Assembly: GCF_006345825.1 (NCBI RefSeq)
Contig: NZ_VCIX01000091.1
Location: 372,001 to 436,000 of the forward strand
DNA from: Paenibacillus paridis
GTDB lineage: Bacteria; Bacillota; Bacilli; Paenibacillales; Paenibacillaceae
DNA length: 64,000 bases
Direction: 5' to 3'
Shown here: piece after piece, positions 33,046 to 41,833 of the stretch
How positions within the stretch are numbered: the first letter of the stretch is position 1
Layout: each line of letters starts with the position of its first letter
Position numbers and translations under genes: made by a program
The notes under the pieces: model-generated
The model's input: only the letters and a program-made list of their open reading frames with translations
Databases searched by the model: none
What the model was told of the DNA's origin: nothing

Positions 33046-34038
33046 ATGTTGAGCAAGGATATTGGGATTGATTTGGGCACAGCCAATGTTTCCATTCATG
33101 TGAAAGGAAGAGGCGTTGTACTCGATGAGCCTTCAGTCGTAGCGATTGAAAGCGATTCGAAGCGCGTACTCGCTGTTGGCGAGGAAGCCCACCGAATGGT
33201 AGGCCGGACGCCTGGCAATATTATAGCGATTCGTCCGCTGCGTGACGGTGTTATTGCGGATTTTGAGATTACTGAAATTATGTTGAAAGCTTTTATTGAC
33301 CGTGTCGAGGGACGGAAGTGGTTTAGCCGTCCCCGAATTCTTATTTGCGCGCCGACGAACATCACTTCGGTTGAGCAAAAGGCGATTCGCGAGGCTGCAG
33401 AACGCAGTGGCGCAAAAGAAGTGTTTCTTGAGGATGAACCGAAAGCTGCCGCTATCGGGGCTGGAATGGATATTTTCCAGCCTAGCGGCAATATGGTCGT
33501 AGACATTGGCGGGGGCACGACAGACGTGGCCGTTCTTTCCATGGGTGACGTTGTTACCGCCTCTTCAATTAAGGTTGCAGGGGACAAGTTCGACGATGCC
33601 ATCATGAAGTTTATCAAAAGTAAGTACAAGCTTCTTATCGGCGAAAGAACAAGCGAAGATATTAAAATCAAAATTGGCACCGTGCTGGAATATGGCCGCC
33701 AGGAAGAGATTGATATTCGCGGGCGGGACATGGTCTCCGGGCTGCCGCTTACGCTGACCATTCGTTCAGGAGAGATTCGCGAAGCGCTGTGGGATCCGAT
33801 TATGTCGATCGTCTCAGCTGCCAAGTCGGTGCTTGAGCGTACGCCGCCAGAGCTTTCGGCGGATATTATTGACCGTGGCGTTATTTTGACCGGTGGGGGA
33901 GCTTTGCTGGACGGACTTGATTCACTTCTTGCAGAAGAACTCAAGGTACCGGTCCTTATTGCGGAAGATCCTATGCATTGCGTAGTCAAAGGGACTGGCA
34001 TCCTCTTAGATAACTTGGACAAGCTCGGAAAGAAGTAA
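33046..34038 (+). CDS. mbl: rod-shape determining protein Mbl (MreB-like actin)
   Basis: An actin-like ATPase that forms membrane-associated filaments guiding lateral wall synthesis. I start at ATG 33046 (330 residues, MLSKDIGIDLGTANV), with GGGGGAC upstream; the frame runs further upstream but without family similarity. Phosphate-1 GIDLGTANVSIHV, phosphate-2 MVVDIGGGTTDVAVLSMG and adenosine motif ILTGGGALLDGLD are all present. Its place after spoIIID and before flhO identifies Mbl rather than MreB. Confidence 0.93.
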   Translation: MLSKDIGIDLGTANVSIHVKGRGVVLDEPSVVAIESDSKRVLAVGEEAHRMVGRTPGNIIAIRPLRDGVIADFEITEIMLKAFIDRVEGRKWFSRPRILICAPTNITSVEQKAIREAAERSGAKEVFLEDEPKAAAIGAGMDIFQPSGNMVVDIGGGTTDVAVLSMGDVVTASSIKVAGDKFDDAIMKFIKSKYKLLIGERTSEDIKIKIGTVLEYGRQEEIDIRGRDMVSGLPLTLTIRSGEIREALWDPIMSIVSAAKSVLERTPPELSADIIDRGVILTGGGALLDGLDSLLAEELKVPVLIAEDPMHCVVKGTGILLDNLDKLGKK

Positions 34039-34211
34039 GGGGCGACAGCGGCCAATAACTATTCATATGCGCGGGTAGGGAGCCTTAGGGGGGCGTAGCC
34101 GAGGCGTAAATGAGTCGTTGGTCGCATGGACAAGCTATTCAGCCAGCCTTGCTTTCAACCGATAACATATATAGGTAAGTTCGATTGGAAGCGGCCAAGG
34201 AGGTAACAACG

Positions 34212-35075
34212 ATGTTAAGAGGATTATATACCGCAGCATCAGGCATGATTTCTCAGCAGCGCCGGCATGATACGGTAACCAATAATATTTCAAATATAAA
34301 TACGCCTGGTTATAAGCAAACCAATGCGGTTACGCGTTCGTTTCCGGATATGATGCTGTCCTTGACGGGAGCAGGCGAACAAAATTTTAAACAGATCGGC
34401 AAATTGACGAACGGCGTGTTTGCGGAGGAAAGCTTGTCTATCCATCTTCAAGGAGATTTGACGCAGACGAATAACTCATCTGATTTTGCCTTGATATCGA
34501 ATATTGATCTGAATGGCTTGTCTTTTGATGCATCAGGTAAAAATGTAGGCCCAGATGGCGAGGTTACGTTCCAGCCGCAAGCGTTTTTTACGATCCAGGA
34601 TCAAAACGGCGAAACACGGTATACCCGGGGCGGGAAATTCACGTTAACGGAGGATGGCTTCCTTATGGCAAGCGATGGCTCCAGCGTGCTGGGAACGGAC
34701 GGGCAACCGATCCAAATGCCTGCTGGCGTAGGTCTGGATAGCTTGATTTTGACTCGTGATCAGCGTTTTGTAGATGCGAATGGCGAGGATATCGGCGTTC
34801 AATTGTTGATCACCCGCATTGACAACCCGAATCTTCTAGTACGCGAAGGCAACGGCAGCTTCCGCTTCTCGGGCGAAGAGGGCGAGACTGTAGCGATCGC
34901 AGCGGATGAGCGAGTTGAAGTCAGACAGGGCTATGTAGAACGCTCTAACGTGGACGTGGCCCAGGCGGCAGTTGATCTGATGTCGGCGCTTCGTGCCTAT
35001 GAAGCCAACCAGAAGGTTATTCAATTTTATGATCAGAGCTTGAGCAAAGCGGTGAACGACGTAGGTCGTGTGTAG
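34212..35075 (+). CDS. flhO: flagellar basal-body rod/hook protein FlhO
   Basis: A FlgF/FlgG-type distal rod protein of the flagellum. From ATG 34212 behind AAGGAGGT the product is 287 residues. The N-terminal rod motif LRGLYTAASGMISQQRRHDT with NNISNINTPGYKQTN and the C-terminal NVDVAQAAVDLMSALRAYEA helix are diagnostic; no signal peptide, as expected for type III export. It pairs with flhP behind it. Confidence 0.92.
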   Translation: MLRGLYTAASGMISQQRRHDTVTNNISNINTPGYKQTNAVTRSFPDMMLSLTGAGEQNFKQIGKLTNGVFAEESLSIHLQGDLTQTNNSSDFALISNIDLNGLSFDASGKNVGPDGEVTFQPQAFFTIQDQNGETRYTRGGKFTLTEDGFLMASDGSSVLGTDGQPIQMPAGVGLDSLILTRDQRFVDANGEDIGVQLLITRIDNPNLLVREGNGSFRFSGEEGETVAIAADERVEVRQGYVERSNVDVAQAAVDLMSALRAYEANQKVIQFYDQSLSKAVNDVGRV

Positions 35076-35108
35076 CATGAGGCTTAATGCAGCGGAGGTG
35101 CACGAACA

Positions 35109-35951
35109 ATGAACAGCTCAATGATTAACGCTATGGTATCAATGAACGGACTTCAGCAAAAGCTAGATATGCTCGCGGATAATATAGCTAACGTAAATAC
35201 AGTAGGCTACAAACGCAAAGAAGCTACCTTTGAGGATCTTCTGACAAATCTAAGAAGCCAGCCGGAGGCGTTCAGCCAGCCAGGGCGGCTTACGCCCATG
35301 GATTTCACGCAAGGCTGGGGATCGCGGATGACTGCTGTACAGCCTAACCTTTCACAGGGACCTCTGCAAGGCACGGATAAGGATACGGATATCGCTATCG
35401 AAGGAAATGCGCTGTTTGAGGTTGAAGTGGACGGGGCGGGAAATCGCGCTTATACGCGTAATGGGGCGTTTCAGTTGACGGTCAGCGAAAACGGTGATAC
35501 GATTTTGGCAACGGAGGATGGCTATCCGGTTGTCGCTAACGTGAGAGAGCCTCTGACTAACCGTATCGTCGAGGGCAATATCGTATTGCCGCAAGGCTTT
35601 AGCCTGCGTGTAAATACGGATGGAACGGTGCTGGGTGTTTCCTCCGACCGTACGGTTGAGCTTGGGAGCATCAAACTGCTGAAGGCTTCACGCCCAGCGG
35701 CGCTCACTGCGGTTTCTGACAACCTGTTTGTTGTTGCGAACGGAATTAATACAGGCGACGTGGTTCAGCAGATCGTACCGGATTCGGAAAATCTCATTTC
35801 GTTGCGCCAAGGCTCCTTGGAGCAATCGAATGTCCAGCTTACGGATGAGATGACCGAGCTTATTAATGTGCAGCGGGCTTATCAATTGGCAGCTAGAGCG
35901 TTGTCGTCAAGCGATACGATGATGAGCCTCACCAACGGGCTGCGCGCATAA
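35109..35951 (+). CDS. flhP: flagellar basal-body rod/hook protein FlhP
   Basis: A second FlgF/FlgG-type rod protein, 280 residues. The N-terminus contains SMINAMVSMNGLQQKLDMLA and ANVNTVGYKRKEATFEDLL; the C-terminus has QSNVQLTDEMTELINVQRAY. GCGGAGGTG precedes the ATG. It lies 33 bases after flhO and forms an operon with it. Confidence 0.92.
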   Translation: MNSSMINAMVSMNGLQQKLDMLADNIANVNTVGYKRKEATFEDLLTNLRSQPEAFSQPGRLTPMDFTQGWGSRMTAVQPNLSQGPLQGTDKDTDIAIEGNALFEVEVDGAGNRAYTRNGAFQLTVSENGDTILATEDGYPVVANVREPLTNRIVEGNIVLPQGFSLRVNTDGTVLGVSSDRTVELGSIKLLKASRPAALTAVSDNLFVVANGINTGDVVQQIVPDSENLISLRQGSLEQSNVQLTDEMTELINVQRAYQLAARALSSSDTMMSLTNGLRA

Positions 35952-35958
35952 GGATAGG

Positions 35959-36282
35959 ATGATGTTAATGAGTATGGCCGATGAACGAATCGACCGTGAA
36001 GCAAGCGGATTCGGGAGTCAAGCGGATGAGGGCGGCTCCGAGAAGAAGAAGCGCGCTAGTCGCGCAAAGACGAACGGAAGCGTCAAGAAGAAGCAACGGC
36101 CCAAAGGGGTAAGAGTGCTGTTGTGGTTTTTACGCAAGAGCATCGTACCGCTCATCATGGTGATTATGCTTGTCGCAGGACTATATATTGGTTATGTTGT
36201 TGTGGGCAAGCAGCCTGAAGATGAAGTGTTTAGCTGGGGCACATGGCAGCATATCTATGATTTGATTTTTGCCGACGCTTAG
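35959..36282 (+). CDS. EpuA-family membrane protein (often named RNA polymerase subunit beta-like)
   Basis: The 107-residue product has a very basic N-terminal half (KKKRASRAKTNG, KKKQRPKG), one membrane helix (about 65-85) and a short outer tail with FSWGTWQHIYDLIF, the pattern of the EpuA family. The automatic name linking this family to RNA polymerase is misleading; the role is unknown. Several close ATGs (35959, 35962, 35968, 35974) are possible, with AAGGATAGG just upstream. It completes the flhOP operon, and a terminator follows. Confidence 0.75.
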   Translation: MMLMSMADERIDREASGFGSQADEGGSEKKKRASRAKTNGSVKKKQRPKGVRVLLWFLRKSIVPLIMVIMLVAGLYIGYVVVGKQPEDEVFSWGTWQHIYDLIFADA

Positions 36283-36295
36283 TCATTATACAATA

Positions 36296-36347
36296 GAGGG
36301 TTGCTCAGAAAGCGGAATGATCTGCTCTTTGAACAACCCCTTTTTTT
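36296..36347 (+). terminator. terminator of the flhO-flhP-epuA operon
   Basis: GGGTTGCTCAGA pairs imperfectly with CTTTGAACAACCC and ends in seven T. Confidence 0.8.
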
Positions 36348-36379
36348 GCCCAAAAAGTCGCGAATACGGTATATAGTAG

Positions 36380-36417
36380 AAAAAGCAGATCACGGTTATG
36401 TCCGTGGTCTGCTTTTT
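36380..36417. terminator. bidirectional terminator, mainly for the minus-strand Ig-like gene
   Basis: AAAAAGCAGATCACGG pairs with CCGTGGTCTGCTTTTT; both sides have an A/T tract, so it can stop transcription from either direction between the converging genes. Confidence 0.85.
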
Positions 36418-36435
36418 CTCTGCTGTTGTTTATTC

Positions 36436-38643
36436 TTATTTCACGGTCACGCGAATCGTTACGCTTTTGCCTGCATAGGTTGCTTTAATGGATGCTGTGC
36501 CTTTGCCGACAGCAACAATTTTTCCTGCTACGACTGTTGCGACGCTTGCTTTGGAGGAAGTCCAAGCCGCATCGTCGGTTACGTTAGCGGGATTGCCCGT
36601 CGTGTAATTGGCCTGCAGCTTGGCAGAATAGGAGCCGCCAGCACTAAGCTGTACCGATTTGGTCGAAAGAACAAGCGATTTCAGCTTTTGAGAAACGATG
36701 ACAGGCACGATGATGGTTTGCCCTTGGTAAGTACCGGAAATTTTGGTTGTACCTACGGCAGCGCCTTTAACCGATGTGCTGCTTACGCTCGCTACATTCG
36801 GATTGCCGGATTCCCAGTTCATTCTTGAACCTAGGGATACCTGTTTGCCGCTCTTATAATAACCAGTAACCTTGACTGACTTAGACTTGCCTGGATATAG
36901 CTCGATCGTCGTCGGTTCTACGACAAACTTAACGATCTCTTCCTCGATCTTCACTTTTACGCTGACGCTCTTCGTTAGGTACGTGGCTGTTAGCGTAACG
37001 CTGGAAACATCGAGCCCCTTCATAACGGTATCCTTTAATACAATATCTTCGGACGTCGTTTTCCATTTCACCCTGCTTGAAACGTCTTCCTCTTCACCAT
37101 CGTCGTTAATGACTGTAACGGATGGGAAAGGCGTTTCTTTGCCTAAAATGACGCTAAGATCCTTTACGCTGGCTACAAGCTTCAATGGCTTGACGTGTAC
37201 GATCAGGTCCACTTTTGCCTTGTAACCTTGCACGGTTGCGGTAAGCTCAGATTCGCCAAGTGCTTTGGCTGACCATTGCGCGTCTTTAATGACAGCGATC
37301 TTCTCATCCTCGCTTGTCCAGGTCGCAAGCTTGGTCACATCGACCTTTGTCCCGTCAAACGTGGTTGCCATTACTTTAGGCAGATCCTCGCTGATGCCAA
37401 CAAATCCGTCAATAGTTTCCGTTTCAATGGAAATTGCGGTAATGCTTGGATATACGGTGATATCAATACTGCGGCTAATTCCTTTATAGGTTGCCGTAAT
37501 CTTAGCTGTGCCAACGGCCTTGGGAGTGACTTTGCCCCCATCGACCGTAGCAACTACGACGTTGGAAGAAGACCATTCAGCAGTACTTGTTACGGGCAAG
37601 GTAACGTTTGAATTGCTAAGCACCTCGGCTGTAACTTGAAGCGGCGTGTCCTGCAAGAGTAGGTGGTACTCCTTCTCAGGCGATAGCTTGATCGATTGGT
37701 AAGCGGTACGTACCACAACATCAATCGTGGAGGAAACTCCTTTATAGGACACCGTTATCGTTGTTTTGCCTGCGGCAACGGCGGAGACGACTCCTTTTTT
37801 GACCGTTGCGACCTTTTCATTCGCGCTTGTCCATGTGGCTGTATCTGTCACTACAGACGTCCCGCCTGTTTTTTCTGCAACAGTCGCGGTCAGCTTCTGG
37901 TCATCAGAGCCGATGTCCATTTCGATTAGCGAGCCGGGTTTTTCCGGAGTTATCGTGATGGATTTGTAAGGCGACGAGACGGTAACGGTGATGGCATCGG
38001 ATTTTCCTTTGTATTTTGCCGTGATTGTTACGGCACCAACGCCAAGCAAGGTCAGGGTTCCGTCGTCGACGGTAGCAATGGCCGAGTTGGAGGTTGTCCA
38101 TACGGCATCATCAGTAATATCCTTTGAGACATTTGACTTCGTGCCGTTTAATTTAAAGCTCAGCGCTTGTCCGATTTCGATATCAGTCTTATCAGGAGCG
38201 GTTAGGCCATTCTGTATAAGGGTTACTGAATCGTAGACATAATCAGAAGCAACTTTGATGGAAATGGTGAAGCCTTTATAAGTAGCACTTACCGTCGCAG
38301 TTCCTTTGCCGACACCGGTAAGCATTCCGCTTTCTACTTTGACGAGCGAAGCGTTGGATGTTTTCCATGTGACATCTGATGTGACATCCTTCTTCGACGA
38401 AGATCCTGAAATGGAAGCAAAAACGGATAAATTGACTTTATCATCTTCAACGAAAGCTTGGAGCGATGATGTGCTGCTGTTGTAATCGGACGCATCGTAA
38501 GTAAATTCAATGCCGGTTACGGTATCCTCTGCTGCGTTCACGACGCTAGTTAATGAAGTCATAATAAGTACAAAAGCGAGCAGAGCGGCTAACCACCTGC
38601 GAGTATCTTTCAACGACATGCCAAAGCGTAAACTAAAATTCAC
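36436..38643 (-). CDS. secreted protein of eight Big2 Ig-like repeats
   Basis: The 735-residue product has a signal peptide (WLAALLAFVLIMTSLTSVV, cleavage near NAA) and then eight tandem bacterial Ig-like (Big2) repeats of about 85-90 residues, recognisable from WxxSN-type cores (WKTSNAS, WTTSNSA, WTSANEK, WSSSNVV, WTSEDEK, WKTTSED, WESGNPN, WTSSKAS) and TATYKG-type endings. There is no SLH, LPXTG or other anchor, so it is either released or held by protein contacts. The GTG start at 38643 has AAAGGA upstream; ATG at 38619 is a possible alternative but lacks a site. It is the only non-IS gene on this strand in the window. Confidence 0.85.
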   Translation of the reverse strand: MNFSLRFGMSLKDTRRWLAALLAFVLIMTSLTSVVNAAEDTVTGIEFTYDASDYNSSTSSLQAFVEDDKVNLSVFASISGSSSKKDVTSDVTWKTSNASLVKVESGMLTGVGKGTATVSATYKGFTISIKVASDYVYDSVTLIQNGLTAPDKTDIEIGQALSFKLNGTKSNVSKDITDDAVWTTSNSAIATVDDGTLTLLGVGAVTITAKYKGKSDAITVTVSSPYKSITITPEKPGSLIEMDIGSDDQKLTATVAEKTGGTSVVTDTATWTSANEKVATVKKGVVSAVAAGKTTITVSYKGVSSTIDVVVRTAYQSIKLSPEKEYHLLLQDTPLQVTAEVLSNSNVTLPVTSTAEWSSSNVVVATVDGGKVTPKAVGTAKITATYKGISRSIDITVYPSITAISIETETIDGFVGISEDLPKVMATTFDGTKVDVTKLATWTSEDEKIAVIKDAQWSAKALGESELTATVQGYKAKVDLIVHVKPLKLVASVKDLSVILGKETPFPSVTVINDDGEEEDVSSRVKWKTTSEDIVLKDTVMKGLDVSSVTLTATYLTKSVSVKVKIEEEIVKFVVEPTTIELYPGKSKSVKVTGYYKSGKQVSLGSRMNWESGNPNVASVSSTSVKGAAVGTTKISGTYQGQTIIVPVIVSQKLKSLVLSTKSVQLSAGGSYSAKLQANYTTGNPANVTDDAAWTSSKASVATVVAGKIVAVGKGTASIKATYAGKSVTIRVTVK

Positions 38644-38819
38644 TACATCCCTGTCCTTTCTTGTTTGAAGTAAGTTTGAAGTAAAAGGTCTTCTATTAAT
38701 AACGGTAAATGGAAGGTGAAAATGAATAACGATTCCAAATTCTTACAATAAAAGTTTTGTTAAGCTCGGAGCTTTGTTGTTTGTCCCTCAAGTTCTATGG
38801 TCATGGGAGCAGCGATAGT

Positions 38820-38848
38820 TTTATTTTTACGGGAGGTAGTTGTATAAT
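38820..38848 (+). promoter_or_regulatory. weak promoter before pgsA
   Basis: A clear TATAAT at 38843-38848 has only a poor -35 at the right distance. If used, transcription would begin near 38855, which argues against translation starts at 38851 or 38860. The 38644-38842 stretch also holds a tandem GTTTGAAGTAA pair near 38666-38687. Confidence 0.35.
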
Positions 38849-38898
38849 AGTTGGGAACCATGGTGAGCAGTCAGCAACAGGTAGAGGAGCGTGAGAGT

Positions 38899-39432
38899 TT
38901 GAATCTGCCGAATCTATTAACATCATTGCGTTTTGTATTGATTCCAGTCTACATAGCGGTTTTTGCAAAGGGGTATATGATTCCTGCCTTTGTGATTATG
39001 GTCGCAGCGGGCGTTACCGATGTGCTTGATGGTTATATCGCACGACGTAGCGGGCAGGTTACCAGACTAGGCATGATGCTCGATCCGCTCGCTGACAAAT
39101 TGATGCTCATAACCGTTATCGGATCGCTGCTTATTTCCGGCCATATTTCATGGGCTGCTGCTGCAGCGATGTTTTTGCGCGATTTGGGCATGATAGCGGG
39201 GGGCCTATATTTTCATTTTCGAGGAAAAAAGACGGTGCCCGCCAATTGGATGGGGAAATTGACTACCGTGCTGTTCTATGTGGCGATTATGCTTATTTTC
39301 TTTGAAGTGCCGGACGCACATTCGTATCTGTGGGCCGTCATTGCGTTTTCCTTTGTTACTTCCATTATGTATATTGCAATGTTTAAGGCGCTCAATAAGC
39401 CGGCAGCGAAAACGCCAACCGGGCATTTGTGA
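38899..39432 (+). CDS. pgsA: CDP-diacylglycerol-glycerol-3-phosphate 3-phosphatidyltransferase
   Basis: PgsA makes phosphatidylglycerol phosphate, the precursor of the main anionic phospholipids, at the membrane. The CDP-alcohol phosphotransferase motif is complete: DVLDGYIARR, then G and DPLADK at the required distances. I choose TTG 38899 (177 residues, starting NLPNLLTSLRFVLIPVY as PgsA proteins do) with GAGGAG nine bases upstream; in-frame ATG 38860 has no ribosome binding site at suitable distance. Four or five hydrophobic helices follow. Confidence 0.88.
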   Translation: MNLPNLLTSLRFVLIPVYIAVFAKGYMIPAFVIMVAAGVTDVLDGYIARRSGQVTRLGMMLDPLADKLMLITVIGSLLISGHISWAAAAAMFLRDLGMIAGGLYFHFRGKKTVPANWMGKLTTVLFYVAIMLIFFEVPDAHSYLWAVIAFSFVTSIMYIAMFKALNKPAAKTPTGHL

Positions 39433-39462
39433 TCATCCTAGGCTTCTACATATGAACAAAGA

Positions 39463-39500
39463 GGCTTGGCGTAGGACACTTCTGGTCCAAGCAGCCAAGC
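39463..39500 (+). other. hairpin between pgsA and fabZ
   Basis: GGCTTGGC pairs with GCCAAGCC, with an inner GGAC/GTCC stem. The following bases are only moderately T-rich, so it may be a weak terminator. Confidence 0.5.
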
Positions 39501-39606
39501 CCCTTATCTTAACCTTCATAAACTGCAGTTTTATGAGGGATATGTATAGTGTCGTACATTTAGGCTTTTTTTATACTACATCACATCCGAAAGGGGTTTA
39601 TTTGAC

Positions 39607-40038
39607 ATGTTGGATATCAATCAAATTCAAGAAATTATTCCGCACCGCCCGCCTTTCCTGTTAATCGATCGTATTTTGGAGGTTGAGCCAGGCGTACGTG
39701 CTGTCGGTCTCAAAAACGTGACGATGAACGAACCTTATTTTGTCGGCCACTTTCCAGGTTATCCGGTTATGCCCGGCGTGCTTATTGTAGAAGCGCTTGC
39801 CCAAGTAGGTACTGTGGCTATGCTGATGATTGAAGCGAATAAAGGCAAGCTGGGTTTTTTTGCAGGCATCGACGGCTTCCGTTTTCGCGGACAAGTTAAA
39901 CCGGGCGATACCTTGACGCTCGAAGTTCAAATTACAAGGCTTAAAGGTTCTATTGGCAAAGGGCAAGGCACAGCAAGGGTTGGCGATCAAATCGTTGCTG
40001 AAGGCGAGCTTATGTTTGCTTTATCTAATCCTTCATAA
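39607..40038 (+). CDS. fabZ: 3-hydroxyacyl-ACP dehydratase FabZ
   Basis: FabZ dehydrates beta-hydroxyacyl-ACP in type II fatty acid synthesis. The 143-residue hot-dog-fold protein has the catalytic segment GHFPGYPVMPGVLIVEALAQ with His and, further on, Glu in the active site, and the IPHRPPFLLIDRI start typical of the family. AAAGGGG precedes the ATG. In B. subtilis fabZ (ywpB) also lies behind flhO-flhP. Confidence 0.95.
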   Translation: MLDINQIQEIIPHRPPFLLIDRILEVEPGVRAVGLKNVTMNEPYFVGHFPGYPVMPGVLIVEALAQVGTVAMLMIEANKGKLGFFAGIDGFRFRGQVKPGDTLTLEVQITRLKGSIGKGQGTARVGDQIVAEGELMFALSNPS

Positions 40039-40070
40039 ATTAAATTCATGAATGAAAGAGGCTGCTACTT

Positions 40071-41798
40071 ATGACGAATCCGACTAATGATACGGTTATT
40101 GCTAAATATGAGGCTTGGCTGAATGATCCGCTCATCGATGCTGCGACGAAAGAAGAGCTTCGCGGTCTGGAGGGACAGGAGAAGGAAATTACGGACCGTT
40201 TTTATCGTGACCTTGAATTCGGGACGGGCGGCTTGCGCGGCGTCATGGGCGCGGGTACGAACCGTTTGAATGCATATACGGTAGGCAAAGCTACGCAGGG
40301 TCTTGCAAATTGGCTGCTTGCGGGAGCGAATGCAGACGGATCAGGCTCATCTGTCGTGATTGCCCATGATTCGCGTAACTATTCGCCAGAGTTTGCGCTT
40401 GATGCTGCCTTGGTGCTTGCTGGGAACGGCATTACCGCTTATTTGTTTAGCGCGCTTCGCCCCACGCCACAGCTTTCCTACGCGGTGCGTGCGCTTAAAG
40501 CGTCTAGCGGTATCGTGATTACGGCAAGTCATAATCCGCCCGAATATAACGGTTATAAAGCTTACGGCGCGGATGGCTGCCAGCTTATTCCGGAAGAGGC
40601 GGAGCAAGTTATTACGGCAATCGGAGAAATTTCCGGCTTTGATGAAGTGAAGAGAATTACTCGCGAGGAAGCAGAAGCCAAAGGTTTGCTTCGCTGGCTG
40701 GGCGAAGAGGCTGATCAGCAGTTCATTGATACGGTTGTCGCTCAGAGCTTGAATGCCGACCTTATCCAAGGCGGGATTGGCGAGAAGTTCAGCGTCGTTT
40801 TTACGCCGCTTCATGGGACAGGCAATATGCCGGTTCGCGAGGTGCTGAAGAAGGTAGGCTTCTCCAATGTGCATATCGTACCGGAGCAGGAGCAGCCTGA
40901 CGGTTATTTCAGCACGGTGAAATCGCCTAACCCGGAGGAGCGTGAAGCATTTACGCTTGCAATTAAACTGGCTCAGCAGGTGAATGCTGATATTATCATC
41001 GGTACGGACCCGGATGCGGACCGCATGGGCGCCGTAGTGAAAAATAATGAAGGCGAATATGTTGTGCTTACCGGCAATCAGTCTGGCGCCTTGATGGTTC
41101 ATTATGTGCTTAGCCAATTGAAAGAACGCGGCCAACTGCCTGACAATGGCGTGGTTGTCAAAACGATTGTCACTAGCGAGCTGGGAGCGGATATTGCGCG
41201 CTCTTACGGCGTTGACGTTGAAAATACGCTGACCGGTTTTAAATATATTGGGGAAAAAATGACCCGCTATGAACAGACAGGCGAGCGTACTTTCTTGTTC
41301 GGATATGAAGAAAGCTACGGTTATTTGACAGGTACTTATGCGCGGGACAAAGATGCCATCGTTGCGGCCCTATTGATCGCAGAAGCGGCTGCGTATTATA
41401 GCAGCCAGGGCAAAACGCTTTATGATGTCCTTTTGGAGCTATATGCGCAATTCGGCTTCTATTTGGAGGGGCTGGAATCGCGTACGCTCAAAGGCTTTGA
41501 CGGCGTGCAAAAAATCGGCGCAATCATGGACGATTGGCGTCAAAACCCGCCGGCTGAGATTGGCGGTGTCAAGGTTGAGCAAGTTCTCGATTACGGCAAA
41601 GGGCAAGACGGCCTGCGTCCTGAGAATGTATTGAAATATTTACGCGAGGACGGATCTTGGTTCTGCTTGCGGCCTTCGGGCACCGAGCCGAAGATCAAGG
41701 TTTATTTTGCGGTCAAAAGCGAGTCGAAGGATGCCGCTGCTGCTGCGCTGGAAACGCTGAAAGCTGCCGTTATGGAACGGGTAGACCGGAGCGAATAG
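40071..41798 (+). CDS. pgcA: phosphoglucomutase/phosphomannomutase
   Basis: An alpha-D-phosphohexomutase of 575 residues, normal for the PgcA type of Bacillales, interconverting glucose 1- and 6-phosphate and so feeding UDP-glucose for lipid and polymer synthesis. Ser153 in ITASHNPPEYNGYK is the phosphate carrier, Asp313, Asp315 and Asp317 in DPDADRMG bind the metal, FGYEESYGYLTG is the sugar-binding loop and RPSGTEPKIKVYF the phosphate-binding loop. AAAGAGG lies before the ATG. Confidence 0.93.
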   Translation: MTNPTNDTVIAKYEAWLNDPLIDAATKEELRGLEGQEKEITDRFYRDLEFGTGGLRGVMGAGTNRLNAYTVGKATQGLANWLLAGANADGSGSSVVIAHDSRNYSPEFALDAALVLAGNGITAYLFSALRPTPQLSYAVRALKASSGIVITASHNPPEYNGYKAYGADGCQLIPEEAEQVITAIGEISGFDEVKRITREEAEAKGLLRWLGEEADQQFIDTVVAQSLNADLIQGGIGEKFSVVFTPLHGTGNMPVREVLKKVGFSNVHIVPEQEQPDGYFSTVKSPNPEEREAFTLAIKLAQQVNADIIIGTDPDADRMGAVVKNNEGEYVVLTGNQSGALMVHYVLSQLKERGQLPDNGVVVKTIVTSELGADIARSYGVDVENTLTGFKYIGEKMTRYEQTGERTFLFGYEESYGYLTGTYARDKDAIVAALLIAEAAAYYSSQGKTLYDVLLELYAQFGFYLEGLESRTLKGFDGVQKIGAIMDDWRQNPPAEIGGVKVEQVLDYGKGQDGLRPENVLKYLREDGSWFCLRPSGTEPKIKVYFAVKSESKDAAAAALETLKAAVMERVDRSE

Positions 41799-41833
41799 AA
41801 CGATAATCAACCTGTTTAGAACGGAGGAATTAC

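Noticed and set aside
33096..34055. Long open frame on the minus strand opposite mbl
   Set aside because: It mirrors codon structure of mbl, has no ribosome binding site, and mbl has all actin-family motifs.
36283..38650. Plus-strand open frames opposite the Big2 protein gene
   Set aside because: They are short, Ser/Thr/Val-rich mirror images of the repeat gene without start signals.
40347..41135. 262-codon minus-strand frame opposite the phosphoglucomutase gene
   Set aside because: Shadow of a well-conserved gene, no plausible protein features.
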